Positions 35,552 through 43,499 of a DNA stretch of 64,000 bases are shown one piece after another. The stretch is taken from NCBI GenBank assembly GCA_016872775.1, contig VGZA01000017.1:1-64000 (forward strand). Reading direction: 5' to 3'. Each line of letters starts with the position of its first letter. The first letter of the stretch is position 1. A program made the translations under genes and the position numbers. The notes below the pieces were generated by a model that saw only the letters and a program-made list of their open reading frames with translations, made no database searches and was not told the DNA's origin. This DNA comes from Planctomycetota bacterium (GTDB taxonomy: Bacteria; Planctomycetota; Planctomycetia; Pirellulales; Pirellulaceae).

Positions 35552-38500
35552 ATGCGTTCGACGCTGCTGATCCTGGCGCTGCTCTTGTTGCCCTCCACTT
35601 CAGAGATCGCGATCGCCACTAGCGTCAACGATACAGAACAGAGCCTGGCTAGGCGATGGATCGAGGCCAAGTTCGGCGGCAAAGTCGAGACGATGCCCGT
35701 CGAAGCCTACTTCGTGGATCACTCGCGGGGAGACAGGGTGATGAAGAACATGGTCACAACGAAAGTGTACTACGTCGAGTCTGGGGCGCTGCCGCTGAAG
35801 ATCGTCGACAAGATTTACCAGCGCGGCCTCTTTTGCCCTTCGACGGGGAGCGTTGTCGTACACTTGCCGAGTCCTGCGAAGAGCTTCGAGGCGATCTTCG
35901 GCGTCGACAGCAACCGGGTGACCAGCTTTTATTCGAACGCGGGACGTGGGCGTGTCGTCGGTTCTGTAAAAATTGGCGATCAAGTGGCGTTCAAGTCGGA
36001 AGTCATGCGGGAGGGCATGGAAGGCGTGCCGGTCAAGGTCGATCTGGGAGGTGCGACGGAATTCACGCTGAGTCTGGAAGGGCAACCCGATGGAATCGTC
36101 CAGCGCGTCGACTTCAATCAGGCCGACTGGGCTGACGCGCGTATCACGATGGCCAACGGCGAAACTGTGTGGCTGGATGAGCTTCCTGTTGGTCCGTTGC
36201 GTTCCGCGTACTCGCCTCAGCCGCAATTTTCCTTTCGTTATGGCAGCCAACACTCGAGCGAGTTTCTGCACAACTGGAACGTCACGCGCTCTTCCAGGAA
36301 GCTCGACGACCATCGCACCGAGCACACCGTGACCTATCGAGAGCCGAAACCAGGACTCGAGGTGGGCTGCATCGGGATTGCTTACCATGACTATCCGGTG
36401 GTGGAATGGAAGCTACTGTTCAAGAACACCAGCGACAAGCCGATACCGATTCTCGAAGATCTCCTCCCCATCGACACGCGTTTTGAACGCCGCAACGAGG
36501 GTGAGTTCGTTTTACATCACGCCCGCGGTGCGACCCACTCGCTGGTCTCAATCGAGGGGACGGATTACGAACCGCTCGAGACGCGACTCGCTCCGACTGC
36601 GGAGAAGAAACTCGGCTCGAAGATCGGGCTGCCAGCGAGCCACGACCTGCCGTTCTGGAATCTTGAGTCGCCCGGTGGCGGTGTGATCATGGCGGTAGGC
36701 TGGCCCGGCCAATGGACAGCCGGTTTGAAGCGAGACAAAGAACGAGGGCTGCACATTCAGGCAGGACAGGAGCTCACGCACTTCTATTTGAATCCCGGCG
36801 AAGAGGTCCGCACTCCCTTGATCGCGTTGCTCTTCTGGCAGGGCGGCGACTGGATTCGCGCCCAGAACATCTGGCGACGCTGGATGATAGCGCACAACAT
36901 CCCCAGGGCTGGCGGCACCGTGCATCCGCCCCAGCACGCGGCGGGAGCCTCGGCGCAGTACATCGAAGCGTCGACGGGCAACGAGGAAAACCAGTTGGCC
37001 TTCATCAAACGCTATCTCAAAGAAGGCATCAAACCCGACTACTGGTGGATCGACGCGGGCTGGCACGAATTCAACGACTACTGGCTGGACACTGGCACGT
37101 GGATTCCAGATTCGAAGCGATTCCCGCGCGGACTGAGGCCAATTTCAGACTTCCTGCACGCCAATGACATGAAGATGATCCTGTGGTTCGCACCAGAACT
37201 TGTAACGCAGGGATCCGCGATTCACCGGGATCATCGCAAGTGGCTGCTCGAGCGTGGTGGCACCCCGTGGTGGGCTGGGCACGACTTGTTCCAGGGCGAG
37301 ATCAACGGTCACGTCAACGATTCCGGTTTGACGATCCTGGAGGACGTCGCAGCCTTTGGCATCGGCCCTGAAGAGGCGACTGTCACTGGCAAGACGTTAC
37401 TCGCCGATGGAAAGTGGCATCTCGTGACCGCGACGCGGTCGGTCGACACGATCAGAGGCGTCAGTGATCTTCGTCTTTTTGTGGACGGTAAGCTTGAAGG
37501 ACAAGTCACGTCTCCGAACACACGTCCGCTCGACGCCAATGACTCCTGGGGTGTCGGTCGGCAGTATCAAACGCGCGGGCTGACCGGTGACATCGATGAT
37601 GCGCGCGTGTATGACTCAGCCCTGAACGCCGAAGACATTCAGGCGTTATTCAAGGGGACTGACACGAAGGCTCCCGTCAGTCGTTACACGTTCGATGGCA
37701 GTCTGAAAGACACTGTAGGCCGCCTCAACGGGGATCGCATCGGCACCGGCGATCCCGCATACGTGCTGGGTGCGACCGGCAAGGCCGGCGACGGCGCGTT
37801 GCGTTTCAACAACGACTATGGCGTCAAGGTCAAGAATACCGCGCCGAACAACTTCACCCTGTCGTGCTGGGTCCGCATGGACAAACCGCAACCGCCTCCC
37901 TACTCCGGCGCCGACTTCAAGCTCCTCGACTTTGGGAATCCCGACGCGGCAGCATGGATCACCGCGCACGTCGAGGGGCAGATCAACGAGCAGGGCGTTG
38001 ATCTCTACCGGCACGACGGAATCCCAACGTTGTCCTACTGGCGCGCCAATGACACCGCGGATCGTCAGGGGATCACTGAAATCCGCCACGTCCAGGGCTA
38101 TCTGAAGTATTGGGACGAATTGCGTCGCCGCCATCCGAACATGCGCTTCGACATTTGCTCGGGCGGCGGCAGTCGAAACGAGTTGGAGACGCTACGGCGG
38201 GCCGTGCCGCTCTGGCGCAGCGATTACGCGTACGAAACGACGGGCATGCAATCGCTGACGTTCGGCATGTCGTACTGGATTCCTTATTTTGGTACCGGTA
38301 ACAATGCGGTCGACAAATACACCTTTCGCAGTCAGATGGCTCCGGCCATTGTTTCTGTCTGGGATCTGCGACGTAAGGATGCGGACTACGACTTAACGCG
38401 TCGCATGCTGGCCGAGTGGCGCGAGGTTTCGCGGTATTACTACGGTGACTTCTATCCGCTGACGACTTACCGTACTACGAACGATGTCTGGATGGCCTGG

Positions 38501-38743
38501 CAGTTCGACAAACCCGAAGACGACGCAGGCGTGGTCCAGGCCTTCCGACGTCCGCAGAGTCCCGTGGTGTCGATGAACTTCAAGCTGCGTGGACTCGCCG
38601 CGGATGGCCGTTACTCACTGACGAATCCCGATGTCGAGGTTGATCGGCAGATGTTGGGTCGCGAACTGATTGAGAGCGGGCTTCTGGTCACGCTCGAGCA
38701 GCCTCGGCAGGCAGTGACGATCTTTTACAAGCGCATCGATTAG
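35552..38743 (+). CDS. GH36-like alpha-galactosidase interrupted by LamG halves
   Basis: 1063 aa with signal peptide. Residues about 50-215 look like an NPCBM carbohydrate-binding domain (GSVVVHLPSPAKSFEAIFGVD). Residues 215-450 form the beta-sandwich before the barrel. The TIM barrel begins at PDYWWIDAGWHEFNDYW and ILWFAPELV and resumes at LLDFGNPDAAAWITAHV (791) with a nucleophile candidate in GVDLYRHDG (815) and acid/base candidate in CSGGGSRNELE...WRSDY (869-890). Between residues about 600 and 785 are concanavalin-like pieces: first a LamG C-terminal half (GKWHLVTATR, DLRLFVDGKLEG, IDDARVYDSALNAEDIQALF), then an N-terminal half (YTFDGSLKDT, FTLSCWVRM). Likely a periplasmic or surface glycosidase; activity uncertain because of the insertion. 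Confidence 0.8.
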   Translation: MRSTLLILALLLLPSTSEIAIATSVNDTEQSLARRWIEAKFGGKVETMPVEAYFVDHSRGDRVMKNMVTTKVYYVESGALPLKIVDKIYQRGLFCPSTGSVVVHLPSPAKSFEAIFGVDSNRVTSFYSNAGRGRVVGSVKIGDQVAFKSEVMREGMEGVPVKVDLGGATEFTLSLEGQPDGIVQRVDFNQADWADARITMANGETVWLDELPVGPLRSAYSPQPQFSFRYGSQHSSEFLHNWNVTRSSRKLDDHRTEHTVTYREPKPGLEVGCIGIAYHDYPVVEWKLLFKNTSDKPIPILEDLLPIDTRFERRNEGEFVLHHARGATHSLVSIEGTDYEPLETRLAPTAEKKLGSKIGLPASHDLPFWNLESPGGGVIMAVGWPGQWTAGLKRDKERGLHIQAGQELTHFYLNPGEEVRTPLIALLFWQGGDWIRAQNIWRRWMIAHNIPRAGGTVHPPQHAAGASAQYIEASTGNEENQLAFIKRYLKEGIKPDYWWIDAGWHEFNDYWLDTGTWIPDSKRFPRGLRPISDFLHANDMKMILWFAPELVTQGSAIHRDHRKWLLERGGTPWWAGHDLFQGEINGHVNDSGLTILEDVAAFGIGPEEATVTGKTLLADGKWHLVTATRSVDTIRGVSDLRLFVDGKLEGQVTSPNTRPLDANDSWGVGRQYQTRGLTGDIDDARVYDSALNAEDIQALFKGTDTKAPVSRYTFDGSLKDTVGRLNGDRIGTGDPAYVLGATGKAGDGALRFNNDYGVKVKNTAPNNFTLSCWVRMDKPQPPPYSGADFKLLDFGNPDAAAWITAHVEGQINEQGVDLYRHDGIPTLSYWRANDTADRQGITEIRHVQGYLKYWDELRRRHPNMRFDICSGGGSRNELETLRRAVPLWRSDYAYETTGMQSLTFGMSYWIPYFGTGNNAVDKYTFRSQMAPAIVSVWDLRRKDADYDLTRRMLAEWREVSRYYYGDFYPLTTYRTTNDVWMAWQFDKPEDDAGVVQAFRRPQSPVVSMNFKLRGLAADGRYSLTNPDVEVDRQMLGRELIESGLLVTLEQPRQAVTIFYKRID

Positions 38744-39071
38744 TCCCTTTCTCGCGCACCTGTAGCGTAGCCGCAGTGTTGGCAGTAGCGGAGGCATTCA
38801 CTGCTATTCACCACAACAATCTGGGCTTTAACGCGCGAGTACTCGTCATTCTAGAGCCCGCGGGCTAACTTGGGTTTCCCTGATCCACAGCTGGCATGAT
38901 CATGAACGCGTGGCACGAAACATCTCTATTCGAAAGCAGCACGATCACCGACTACTTCGCAGTGTGCTAACTCTCATTGCCAACGGGTCGGCGTCGTCGC
39001 AGCAATCCACCCACGATCATCTTCCTGCCAACTTCAGTGCCGGGATACGGAAGTCGAGTCGCGACTCAAAC
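38744..39071. other. intergenic region, no gene seen
   Basis: About 330 bases after the glycosidase with stop codons in all frames. It contains a 12-nt palindrome AGCCCGCGGGCT around 38857 and nothing resembling an RNA gene or transposase. It leads into the 45-nt and 79-nt repeats. Confidence 0.5.
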
Positions 39072-39116
39072 GGCAAGCACTCGCGGACAAAAGTCCCAAA
39101 GGTTGTGGCAATCAGC
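39072..39116 (+). repeat. 45-nt diverged repeat, copy 2
   Basis: Partner of 34473-34517 (minus strand), about 78 percent identical by eye. It ends CAATCAGC four bases before the 79-nt repeat begins, so the two repeats may be parts of one dispersed unit. Confidence 0.45.
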
Positions 39117-39120
39117 AGCC

Positions 39121-39199
39121 CGAATTTCCGCGTAGAAACGCAAAGACCCGCTGGGATGAGCCAGCGGGTCTGTTTGCTTCGAGCCACCTTGCGGTGGCC
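39121..39199 (+). repeat. 79-nt direct repeat, left copy (with ssrA-terminator hairpin)
   Basis: 76 of 79 positions identical to 43500-43578. Begins CGAATTTCCG, contains the perfect 10-bp hairpin GACCCGCTGG/CCAGCGGGTC (arms 39145-39154 and 39161-39170) and ends TTGCGGTGGCC. The right copy is the 3' flank of ssrA. Differences are single bases at repeat positions 11, 51 and 77. It marks the left border of a 4.4-kb segment holding the GntR/ABC cassette. Confidence 0.85.
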
Positions 39200-39216
39200 G
39201 TGTTAGTGGTGGCAAG

Positions 39217-39594
39217 GTGGTGGTTTCCGTTCCCGTCAGGTTCTATCGCCGAAATGGCCGGCAGATGATCCTGGCTGACAGCCATGAACCGGAATCGAAA
39301 TCCACTGAAGCTGCGGTCCCGAACAATGCGCTGCTGACTGCCCTAGCCAAAGCGTGCGCCTGGCAGGAGCAACTGGAATCGGGGCAATTCGAAGACCTCG
39401 AGGACATCGCCAAAGAGCAAGGCGTCGACCGCAGCTACGTCGGGTGAATGCTGCAGCTGACCTCGCTTGCGCCGGATATTGTGGAGTCGATCCTGGCAGG
39501 ACAGGCCTTTGCCGACATTAGCTTGCAGAAATGCCGCAAAGGCATTCCCGCTCTCTGGGCTGATCAACGTCGATCCTTGATCGCGGCGGAATGA
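39217..39594 (+). pseudogene. broken recombinase-associated small protein gene
   Basis: One frame of 125 codons from 39217 to the stop at 39592, interrupted by TGA at 39445-39447. Translation: VRFYRRNGRQMILADS, VPNNALLTALAKACAWQEQLESGQFEDLEDIAKEQGVDRSYVG-stop-MLQLTSLAPDIVESILAGQAF, ADQRRSLIAAE. It matches the small helix-turn-helix accessory protein commonly found beside site-specific recombinase genes in Planctomycetes and Alphaproteobacteria (S-Y-V-x-R-x-L-x-L-x-x-L-A-P-x-I-V-E-x-I-L). The TGA replaces the conserved arginine codon (CGA to TGA is one base). No recombinase gene remains. Confidence 0.7.
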
Positions 39595-39710
39595 ATGCGA
39601 GTCCCCATCGCTACAAGCCGCATTCTTCCGTTTCTTCACAACGATTGATTGACAATTAGGCACTTCCACCAGTTCTGGAGAAAAGACAATAGACCGGCCA
39701 GGATTCGCGC

Positions 39711-39746
39711 TTGACCACCGAATCCTACTGTGTATATACTGTGTAT
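39711..39746 (+). promoter_or_regulatory. sigma70-type promoter and GntR operator, leaderless start
   Basis: TTGACC (39711-39716), an 18-nt spacer, then TATACT (39735-39740), close to the sigma70 consensus. The -10 box lies inside a tandem TACTGTGTATA/TACTGTGTATA repeat (39726-39746) that contains the palindrome GTATATAC, as expected for an operator of a YtrA-type GntR regulator. Transcription from this -10 would start at or within a base or two of the ATG at 39747, so the mRNA should be leaderless. Confidence 0.65.
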
Positions 39747-40145
39747 ATGAACACGCACGGTTGGATCACGCTCTCGCAGAGTGACCCGCGGGCTCTGTAT
39801 TTGCAGGTCATCGAGCAAATCCAGCGGCGCGTGGCGGTGGGCGATTTGCCGCCGGGGACCGAACTCCCCTCCATTCGGCAACTTGCTGCGGATCTCTCCG
39901 TCAGTGTGATCACCATCAAACGGGCTTACCTGGAACTGGAACGCTACGGAACAATCACAACGCGTCAGGGCAAAGGGTCCATTGTGTCTGATGATCCCGG
40001 TCTGTCGACATCGATCGCCGAGCGGGAACTGGAATCGCACCTGAACGAAGCCGCCCAATTGGGATCGCTGCTGGGACTGTCGAAAAGAGAAATGCAACGG
40101 CGGATGGCCGAAGCGTACGAAACATCACTGGGGAAAAAGAAATGA
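39747..40145 (+). CDS. GntR-family (YtrA-type) transcriptional regulator
   Basis: 132 aa from the ATG at 39747. Winged helix typical of GntR: ALYLQVIEQIQRRVAVGDLPPGTELPSIRQLAADLSVSVITIKRAYLELERYGTITTRQGKGSIV. The short C-terminal tail (about 45 residues, helical) is that of the YtrA subfamily, which has no ligand-binding domain and usually represses its own ABC-transporter operon. An upstream in-frame ATG (39711) would place the operator inside the gene, so it was not used. The stop overlaps the ABC gene start (ATGA). Confidence 0.88.
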   Translation: MNTHGWITLSQSDPRALYLQVIEQIQRRVAVGDLPPGTELPSIRQLAADLSVSVITIKRAYLELERYGTITTRQGKGSIVSDDPGLSTSIAERELESHLNEAAQLGSLLGLSKREMQRRMAEAYETSLGKKK

Positions 40146-41065
40146 ATAGCAAGCTCGACCGACCCCAGCAGAATGCCTCCGCGGCTTCGCTGCGTGGTGT
40201 CACAAAGTCCTACAAGCACTTCCGGCTCGACAAAATTGACCTGGAAATCGAACCAGGAACCGTCAACGGTCTGATCGGCCCCAACGGCGCAGGCAAATCC
40301 ACGATCATGCGTATCATGATGGGACTGGTGACGCCAAAATCGGGAACGGTTTCGGTACTGGGCAAATCTATTTCGTCGCGTGAAGCGAGTGCCAAACAGG
40401 ATATTGGCTTTTTTTCCGACGACATGCGTCTCTACAAGTCGGAATCGATTGCCTTTCACATGCAATTCGTGCGTTCGCTTTTCCCAAGCTGGGACGAAGG
40501 CTACGCTCAGCAACTGCTCGACCGGTTCGGGCTGATCGCGCAGCAAAAAGTTAAAGGGTTTTCGCACGGCCAACGGGTCAAAGCCCTTCTGCTGCTGATT
40601 CTCGCGCGGCGTCCCAAGTTGCTGATACTCGATGAGCCTACCAACGGACTCGATCCAGTGGCAAAGCAAGAAGTTCTCGCGGAGCTGATGCAAATCGTCA
40701 ATGACGAAACGCGAACAATTTTGTATTCGTCGCACAATACGCAGGATGTCGAACAGATCAGCGACACAATCACGTTTATTGATCGCGGAAGAGTGATTGC
40801 CAGCAACAACCGCGATGAGTTTCTCGATCGCTGGCGTCGATTCAAATTGCAAGCTCCACAGAATTGGCAAGCTCCTGCGATTGATGGATTGCGCCCTGAG
40901 TCAACCTTCGGCAATTTGCGAGTGATGACATTGGATCGGTACGAGACCGGGGTTGAAGATCAACTGCAATCGTCGGGCGCGACCTTGGAGTCGTCCGAGG
41001 CTATGACACTTGAAGAGATTTTTATAGCCGCCGTTTCACGCGGTCGAGAGGAAAAGCAACAATGA
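40142..41065 (+). CDS. ABC transporter ATP-binding protein
   Basis: 307 aa. Walker A GPNGAGKS (46-53), a Q-loop region KQDIGFFSDD, variant signature FSHGQ (140-144) in place of LSGGQ, Walker B LLILDEP (160-166), D-loop NGLDP, and switch histidine in SSHNTQDVE. Residues about 230-307 form a C-terminal extension typical of YtrB/CcmA-like subunits. Pairs with the next gene; the second membrane component is not present, so the permease probably forms a homodimer. Overlaps both neighbours by 4 nt. Confidence 0.92.
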   Translation: MNSKLDRPQQNASAASLRGVTKSYKHFRLDKIDLEIEPGTVNGLIGPNGAGKSTIMRIMMGLVTPKSGTVSVLGKSISSREASAKQDIGFFSDDMRLYKSESIAFHMQFVRSLFPSWDEGYAQQLLDRFGLIAQQKVKGFSHGQRVKALLLLILARRPKLLILDEPTNGLDPVAKQEVLAELMQIVNDETRTILYSSHNTQDVEQISDTITFIDRGRVIASNNRDEFLDRWRRFKLQAPQNWQAPAIDGLRPESTFGNLRVMTLDRYETGVEDQLQSSGATLESSEAMTLEEIFIAAVSRGREEKQQ

Positions 41066-41736
41066 ACACACAGGCTATCCAGATACTGTTTTTAAAGGAC
41101 TTGTTCCTTAGCCGTTGGCCGATGTTTGGCTACTTGGTGGGTGGGCTGTTGAGCGTGATGGTCACTTGCCTGCCAGGTGAGTCGGCGGGTTTCATCGGTT
41201 TCATTTTGATGATTACGGTGACGATTGCCGCCGGAATTCACTTGATCGGCGCGTTACTGCTGGGCGAGTCGATTGATATGACGCGGACATTCATCATGAG
41301 TCTGCCGATCAGCTTACTTGATTACTCGCTCGCCAAGATCTCAGTCGTGCTTGTCGCATTCTTGATTCCGTGGTTCGGAATGCTGGCGAGTTTGACGATC
41401 ATCACTTTCGTCGCGCCGGAAGCCAAACCAGGCATATTACCATTTCTCGTTCTGTTGTTCCTTTTTATGCTGGGGGGATTCTGTTTGCAGTTGTTCACTG
41501 CGGTGGTAACGGAATCGGTAGGTTGGACGATTGTCGTGCTTGTATTGGGCAACGTAACCTTGAATTTGTTCCTCAAGATGCTGTACGAGCATCCGGTAAT
41601 TTCGAAACTGAACAAAAGCGAAGTTCTTTCGTGGCCGCCTGTTGTCTTGCAGATCATTGCCATCGAAGCCATCGTAATTCTGGCCGCGCTGGGACTTACG
41701 TTTATGTTTCAGATTCGTCGAAAGGATCTCGTTTGA
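41062..41736 (+). CDS. ABC transporter permease
   Basis: 224 aa with six hydrophobic helices: FGYLVGGLLSVMVTCL, IGFILMITVTIAAGIHLIGALLL, LVAFLIPWFGMLASLTIITFV, LPFLVLLFLFMLGGFCLQLF, WTIVVLVLGNVTLNLFL and VVLQIIAIEAIVILAALGLTFMF. Starts with the MNTQAIQILFLKDLFLSRWP pattern of ABC-2-type permeases. The stop overlaps the acyltransferase ATG by one base (TGATG). Codon use here is richer in A/T than in the flanking housekeeping genes. Confidence 0.88.
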   Translation: MNTQAIQILFLKDLFLSRWPMFGYLVGGLLSVMVTCLPGESAGFIGFILMITVTIAAGIHLIGALLLGESIDMTRTFIMSLPISLLDYSLAKISVVLVAFLIPWFGMLASLTIITFVAPEAKPGILPFLVLLFLFMLGGFCLQLFTAVVTESVGWTIVVLVLGNVTLNLFLKMLYEHPVISKLNKSEVLSWPPVVLQIIAIEAIVILAALGLTFMFQIRRKDLV

Positions 41737-42899
41737 TGGCCGCTGCGTCCGGCGCTTCGTCGCGGATTCACTATCTCGATAACCTTCGGGCGTTGGCGAT
41801 GATGCTGGGACTGTACCTGCATAGTGCGTTGGCCTACGCCGAACCAGCTCGGTCGGTCTGGATCGCTACCAATCCTGGGGGAAGCGTGGCAGTTGATGCT
41901 TCGATATGGTACATCCACCTGTTTCGAATGGGACTGTTTTTTTTGCTGTCGGGCTATTTTGCTAAGCTGATGATCCAGCGCAAAGGGCTCAAGCCGTTTC
42001 TGTGGAATCGCGTGATTCGAATCGCTTTACCATTCGTCTTATTCTGGCCGTTGTTGGTGGTGGCGATGGCGATCGTTTTCGTTTTTGCTTTTGCTTACGT
42101 AAAGGAACCTCAAGGATTGTTGGGGTTCATTGTCGCAGCGGGCAAGGATCCTGAAGCTGCAAAATCATCAACACCCTACACCACGATGCATTTGTGGTTT
42201 TTGTACTATCTGCTGATGTTTTCCTTGATCGCAGCGGTTTGCAGCCGTTGCCAACTGTTGAAATTCGATTGGCTGTTTGAACGGAATTGGTTGCTCGCTC
42301 TTTTACCGCTGGCTTTGGTTCCTGGGGTGTTGGGCGGCGGACTTCCCATTGCGGCACCCGAGTCTTTTATTCCAACTTGGTGGCCATTTGCTTTTTACGG
42401 CTTGTTCTATTGGGCTGGTTGGCAGTTGTTCGGCCGTGAGGAGTTGTTGGATCGTCTGCAACCGTGGCGTTGGCTTCTGGTCTCGGCAAGCGTCTTCTTG
42501 TTCGTGCCCCATTACTACTTGCTGCCCGTGCTAGACGTCGAGTTGATTAAAGAGGCCGCCGAATCACGGAATGTGACGCCAACTTTGTTTGAAGCGGTGC
42601 TGGCCTCGTACCTTTCTGCTCTGTTGACGCTTTCGGCGTTGTTGATTGGTCAGCGGTTTCTGGCTCGATCGAATGCTTGGCTCAAGTTCTGCGCCGATTC
42701 ATCCTATTGGGTGTATTTGATTCACTTGCCGATCATTCTCTTTTTGCAGACTCTTTTGATTCCGATTGCGATACCGGTTTTGGGAAAGTTGGTTTTGGTA
42801 ATCCTCGTTACGTGGCTTTTTTGCATGGCGACATACGTCGTGTTTGTGCGGTACACACCGATCGGCTGGATGCTTATCGGAAAGCGGACCTTTCCCTAA
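41736..42899 (+). CDS. membrane acyltransferase 3 family protein
   Basis: 387 aa from the ATG at 41736. Acyltransferase_3 fold: HYLDNLRALAMMLGLYLHSALAY with the conserved histidine, a RVIRIALPFVLFWPLLVVA segment with the family's arginine, and about ten membrane helices, ending in YWVYLIHLPIILFLQT and VFVRYTPIGWML. The closest pattern is the OpgC/MdoC-like group that succinylates or acetylates exported glycans. Last gene of the GntR-ABC-permease-acyltransferase operon, suggesting that an exported molecule or envelope glycan is modified. Relatively AT-rich. Confidence 0.87.
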   Translation: MAAASGASSRIHYLDNLRALAMMLGLYLHSALAYAEPARSVWIATNPGGSVAVDASIWYIHLFRMGLFFLLSGYFAKLMIQRKGLKPFLWNRVIRIALPFVLFWPLLVVAMAIVFVFAFAYVKEPQGLLGFIVAAGKDPEAAKSSTPYTTMHLWFLYYLLMFSLIAAVCSRCQLLKFDWLFERNWLLALLPLALVPGVLGGGLPIAAPESFIPTWWPFAFYGLFYWAGWQLFGREELLDRLQPWRWLLVSASVFLFVPHYYLLPVLDVELIKEAAESRNVTPTLFEAVLASYLSALLTLSALLIGQRFLARSNAWLKFCADSSYWVYLIHLPIILFLQTLLIPIAIPVLGKLVLVILVTWLFCMATYVVFVRYTPIGWMLIGKRTFP

Positions 42900-42963
42900 T
42901 GCGACGTTTGCCAATTTGTGAACCGGGAATAGAGAGCCGAAGTCCATTGTTAGGTCAGGTCAG

Positions 42964-43068
42964 GTCTTGGCTGATGGCGTTGAAACAGAATCCGACTCCA
43001 GCTCCATGGAACCCGCGGTCCCCAACAACGCACTTCTAAATGCATTAGACACGGGCTCTTTTTTTTAA
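42964..43068 (+). pseudogene. second fragment of the recombinase-associated gene
   Basis: About 34 codons: VLADGVETESDSSSMEPAVPNNALLNALDTG, then TTTTTTTT and a stop. It aligns with LADSHEPESKSTEAAVPNNALLTALAKA of the pseudogene at 39217. Only the part before the DNA-binding region is left. It lies 65 nt after the acyltransferase, so remnants of the same gene sit on both sides of the cassette and in the same orientation. Confidence 0.7.
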
Positions 43069-43499
43069 CGGCAGATTGTCTGGAAATCCGGGACTGGCAT
43101 AGGCGTCTCTCTATCGTGCTGTTTTGAACTTTGGTGCCGTCTCCATGATGCGACTGTGTTTGGGCTTGTCGGCAGATTCTATCAAGCCGATCTTTTGACC
43201 GCAGCCGGAGAATTTTGAAGTTGGCTGCAAACGAACCATCGCATCCGGCAAGCTGGACCTCGGGACGTGATGGGCAGGTTTTTTATGTCACTGCCACTGG
43301 CGTTGTTCGCAAAAACCTCGCGACGTTACGAATCACGGAAGTGCCGCGTTTTACAGGGTTTTTGAGCACGGGACGTGTTTGGGGGTCGTCCCGTGGTTTT
43401 GAGCCTTTGCCCCCGATTTGAGCCTTTTGGGGTGGCGATGGGGGGCAGGCGCGTCCCGTGGTTTGGACACGAGCAAAGTTTGGCGTCTCGCAAAAGCCC
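43069..43499. other. non-coding region between cassette and right repeat
   Basis: About 430 bases with no convincing gene. A short open frame (43215-43421) ending SRGFEPLPPI has no homologue that I recognise. Contains a 12-nt direct repeat GTCCCGTGGTTT (about 43389 and 43453). Probably decayed element DNA. Confidence 0.5.

Noticed and set aside
43215-43421. Small plus-strand frame ending SRGFEPLPPI
   Set aside because: No start signal or homologue recognised; lies in decayed DNA between element relics and ssrA.
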